This document shows, in pieces, positions 63,969-64,000 of a stretch of 64,000 nt of DNA. Positions within the stretch are counted from its first letter, which is position 1, and every line of letters starts with the position of its first letter. Under the pieces are notes generated by a model. It was not told the origin of the DNA and ran no database searches. It saw only the letters and a program-made list of their open reading frames with translations. Both the position numbers and the translations under genes were made by a program. The DNA is from JAXMCI01 sp046349435 (GTDB lineage Bacteria; Pseudomonadota; Alphaproteobacteria; Dongiales; Dongiaceae): positions 1-64,000 of the forward strand of contig JAXMCI010000013.1 of assembly GCA_046349435.1 (NCBI GenBank). The letters are read 5' to 3'.

Positions 63969-64000
63969 CGACCGCGTGCGCGCGCGACAGGGGCGCGCGG

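Overview
The window is very GC-rich, double-stranded genomic DNA packed with genes on both strands. Gene families and style (FAD/GcvT-type methylamine dehydrogenases, DUF1254 proteins, dipeptide- and sugar-type ABC importers, class III cyclases, D-3-hydroxybutyrate dehydrogenase next to a patatin) suggest an alphaproteobacterium, probably a free-living, metabolically versatile member of the Rhodospirillales in the broad sense. This is inference from gene content; there is no rRNA or tRNA gene to settle it. I see no phage, IS element or CRISPR array.

Region 1 (1-10.6 kb): end of a dipeptide ABC ATPase, a MASE1 hybrid histidine kinase, a dimethylglycine/sarcosine dehydrogenase-like FAD-GcvT enzyme, and a two-gene operon made of an outer-membrane lipoprotein and a trypsin-like protease fused to a GH19-type wall hydrolase. 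Region 2 (10.6-24.4 kb): two copies of a module made of a LysR gene, a divergent patatin-like gene and a class III cyclase gene, mixed with bdhA, a bufferin-like bufA1, NDH-2, a peroxiredoxin, DoxX, a ClC channel and a periplasmic cupin. Four promoter regions here share one 27-bp LysR-type site. Region 3 (24.4-27.2 kb): an MFS exporter and a CtpA protease.

Region 4 (27.2-39.5 kb): a catabolic island for an unidentified substrate: OtnK-like kinase, IclR regulator, class IV aminotransferase, a frameshifted ThDP enzyme, a complete dipeptide-type importer, the decayed end of a flavin oxidoreductase, and an acyl-CoA dehydrogenase. Three promoters in this island carry the same three-half-site operator just upstream of the -35 box, so the IclR protein probably activates them together. 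Region 5 (39.2-43.5 kb): a 170-bp inverted-repeat element, pirin/HxlR/MATE genes and a threonine synthase-like enzyme.

Region 6 (43.5-51.8 kb): a GntR-led sugar-type ABC operon ending in an SDR, facing an N,N-dimethylformamidase-like small/large subunit pair. Region 7 (51.8-58.2 kb): a DUF4019 protein, an HD phosphohydrolase, two DUF1254 proteins, a degenerate second copy of the HD gene, a PepSY-like peptide and a DTW-domain tRNA modification enzyme. Region 8 (58.3-64 kb): an amino-acid-type ABC importer in one operon with a second FAD-GcvT dehydrogenase, behind a palindrome placed between its -35 and -10 boxes. Overall the window is centred on uptake and oxidation of N-methylated or amino compounds, plus an envelope/redox-stress regulon.
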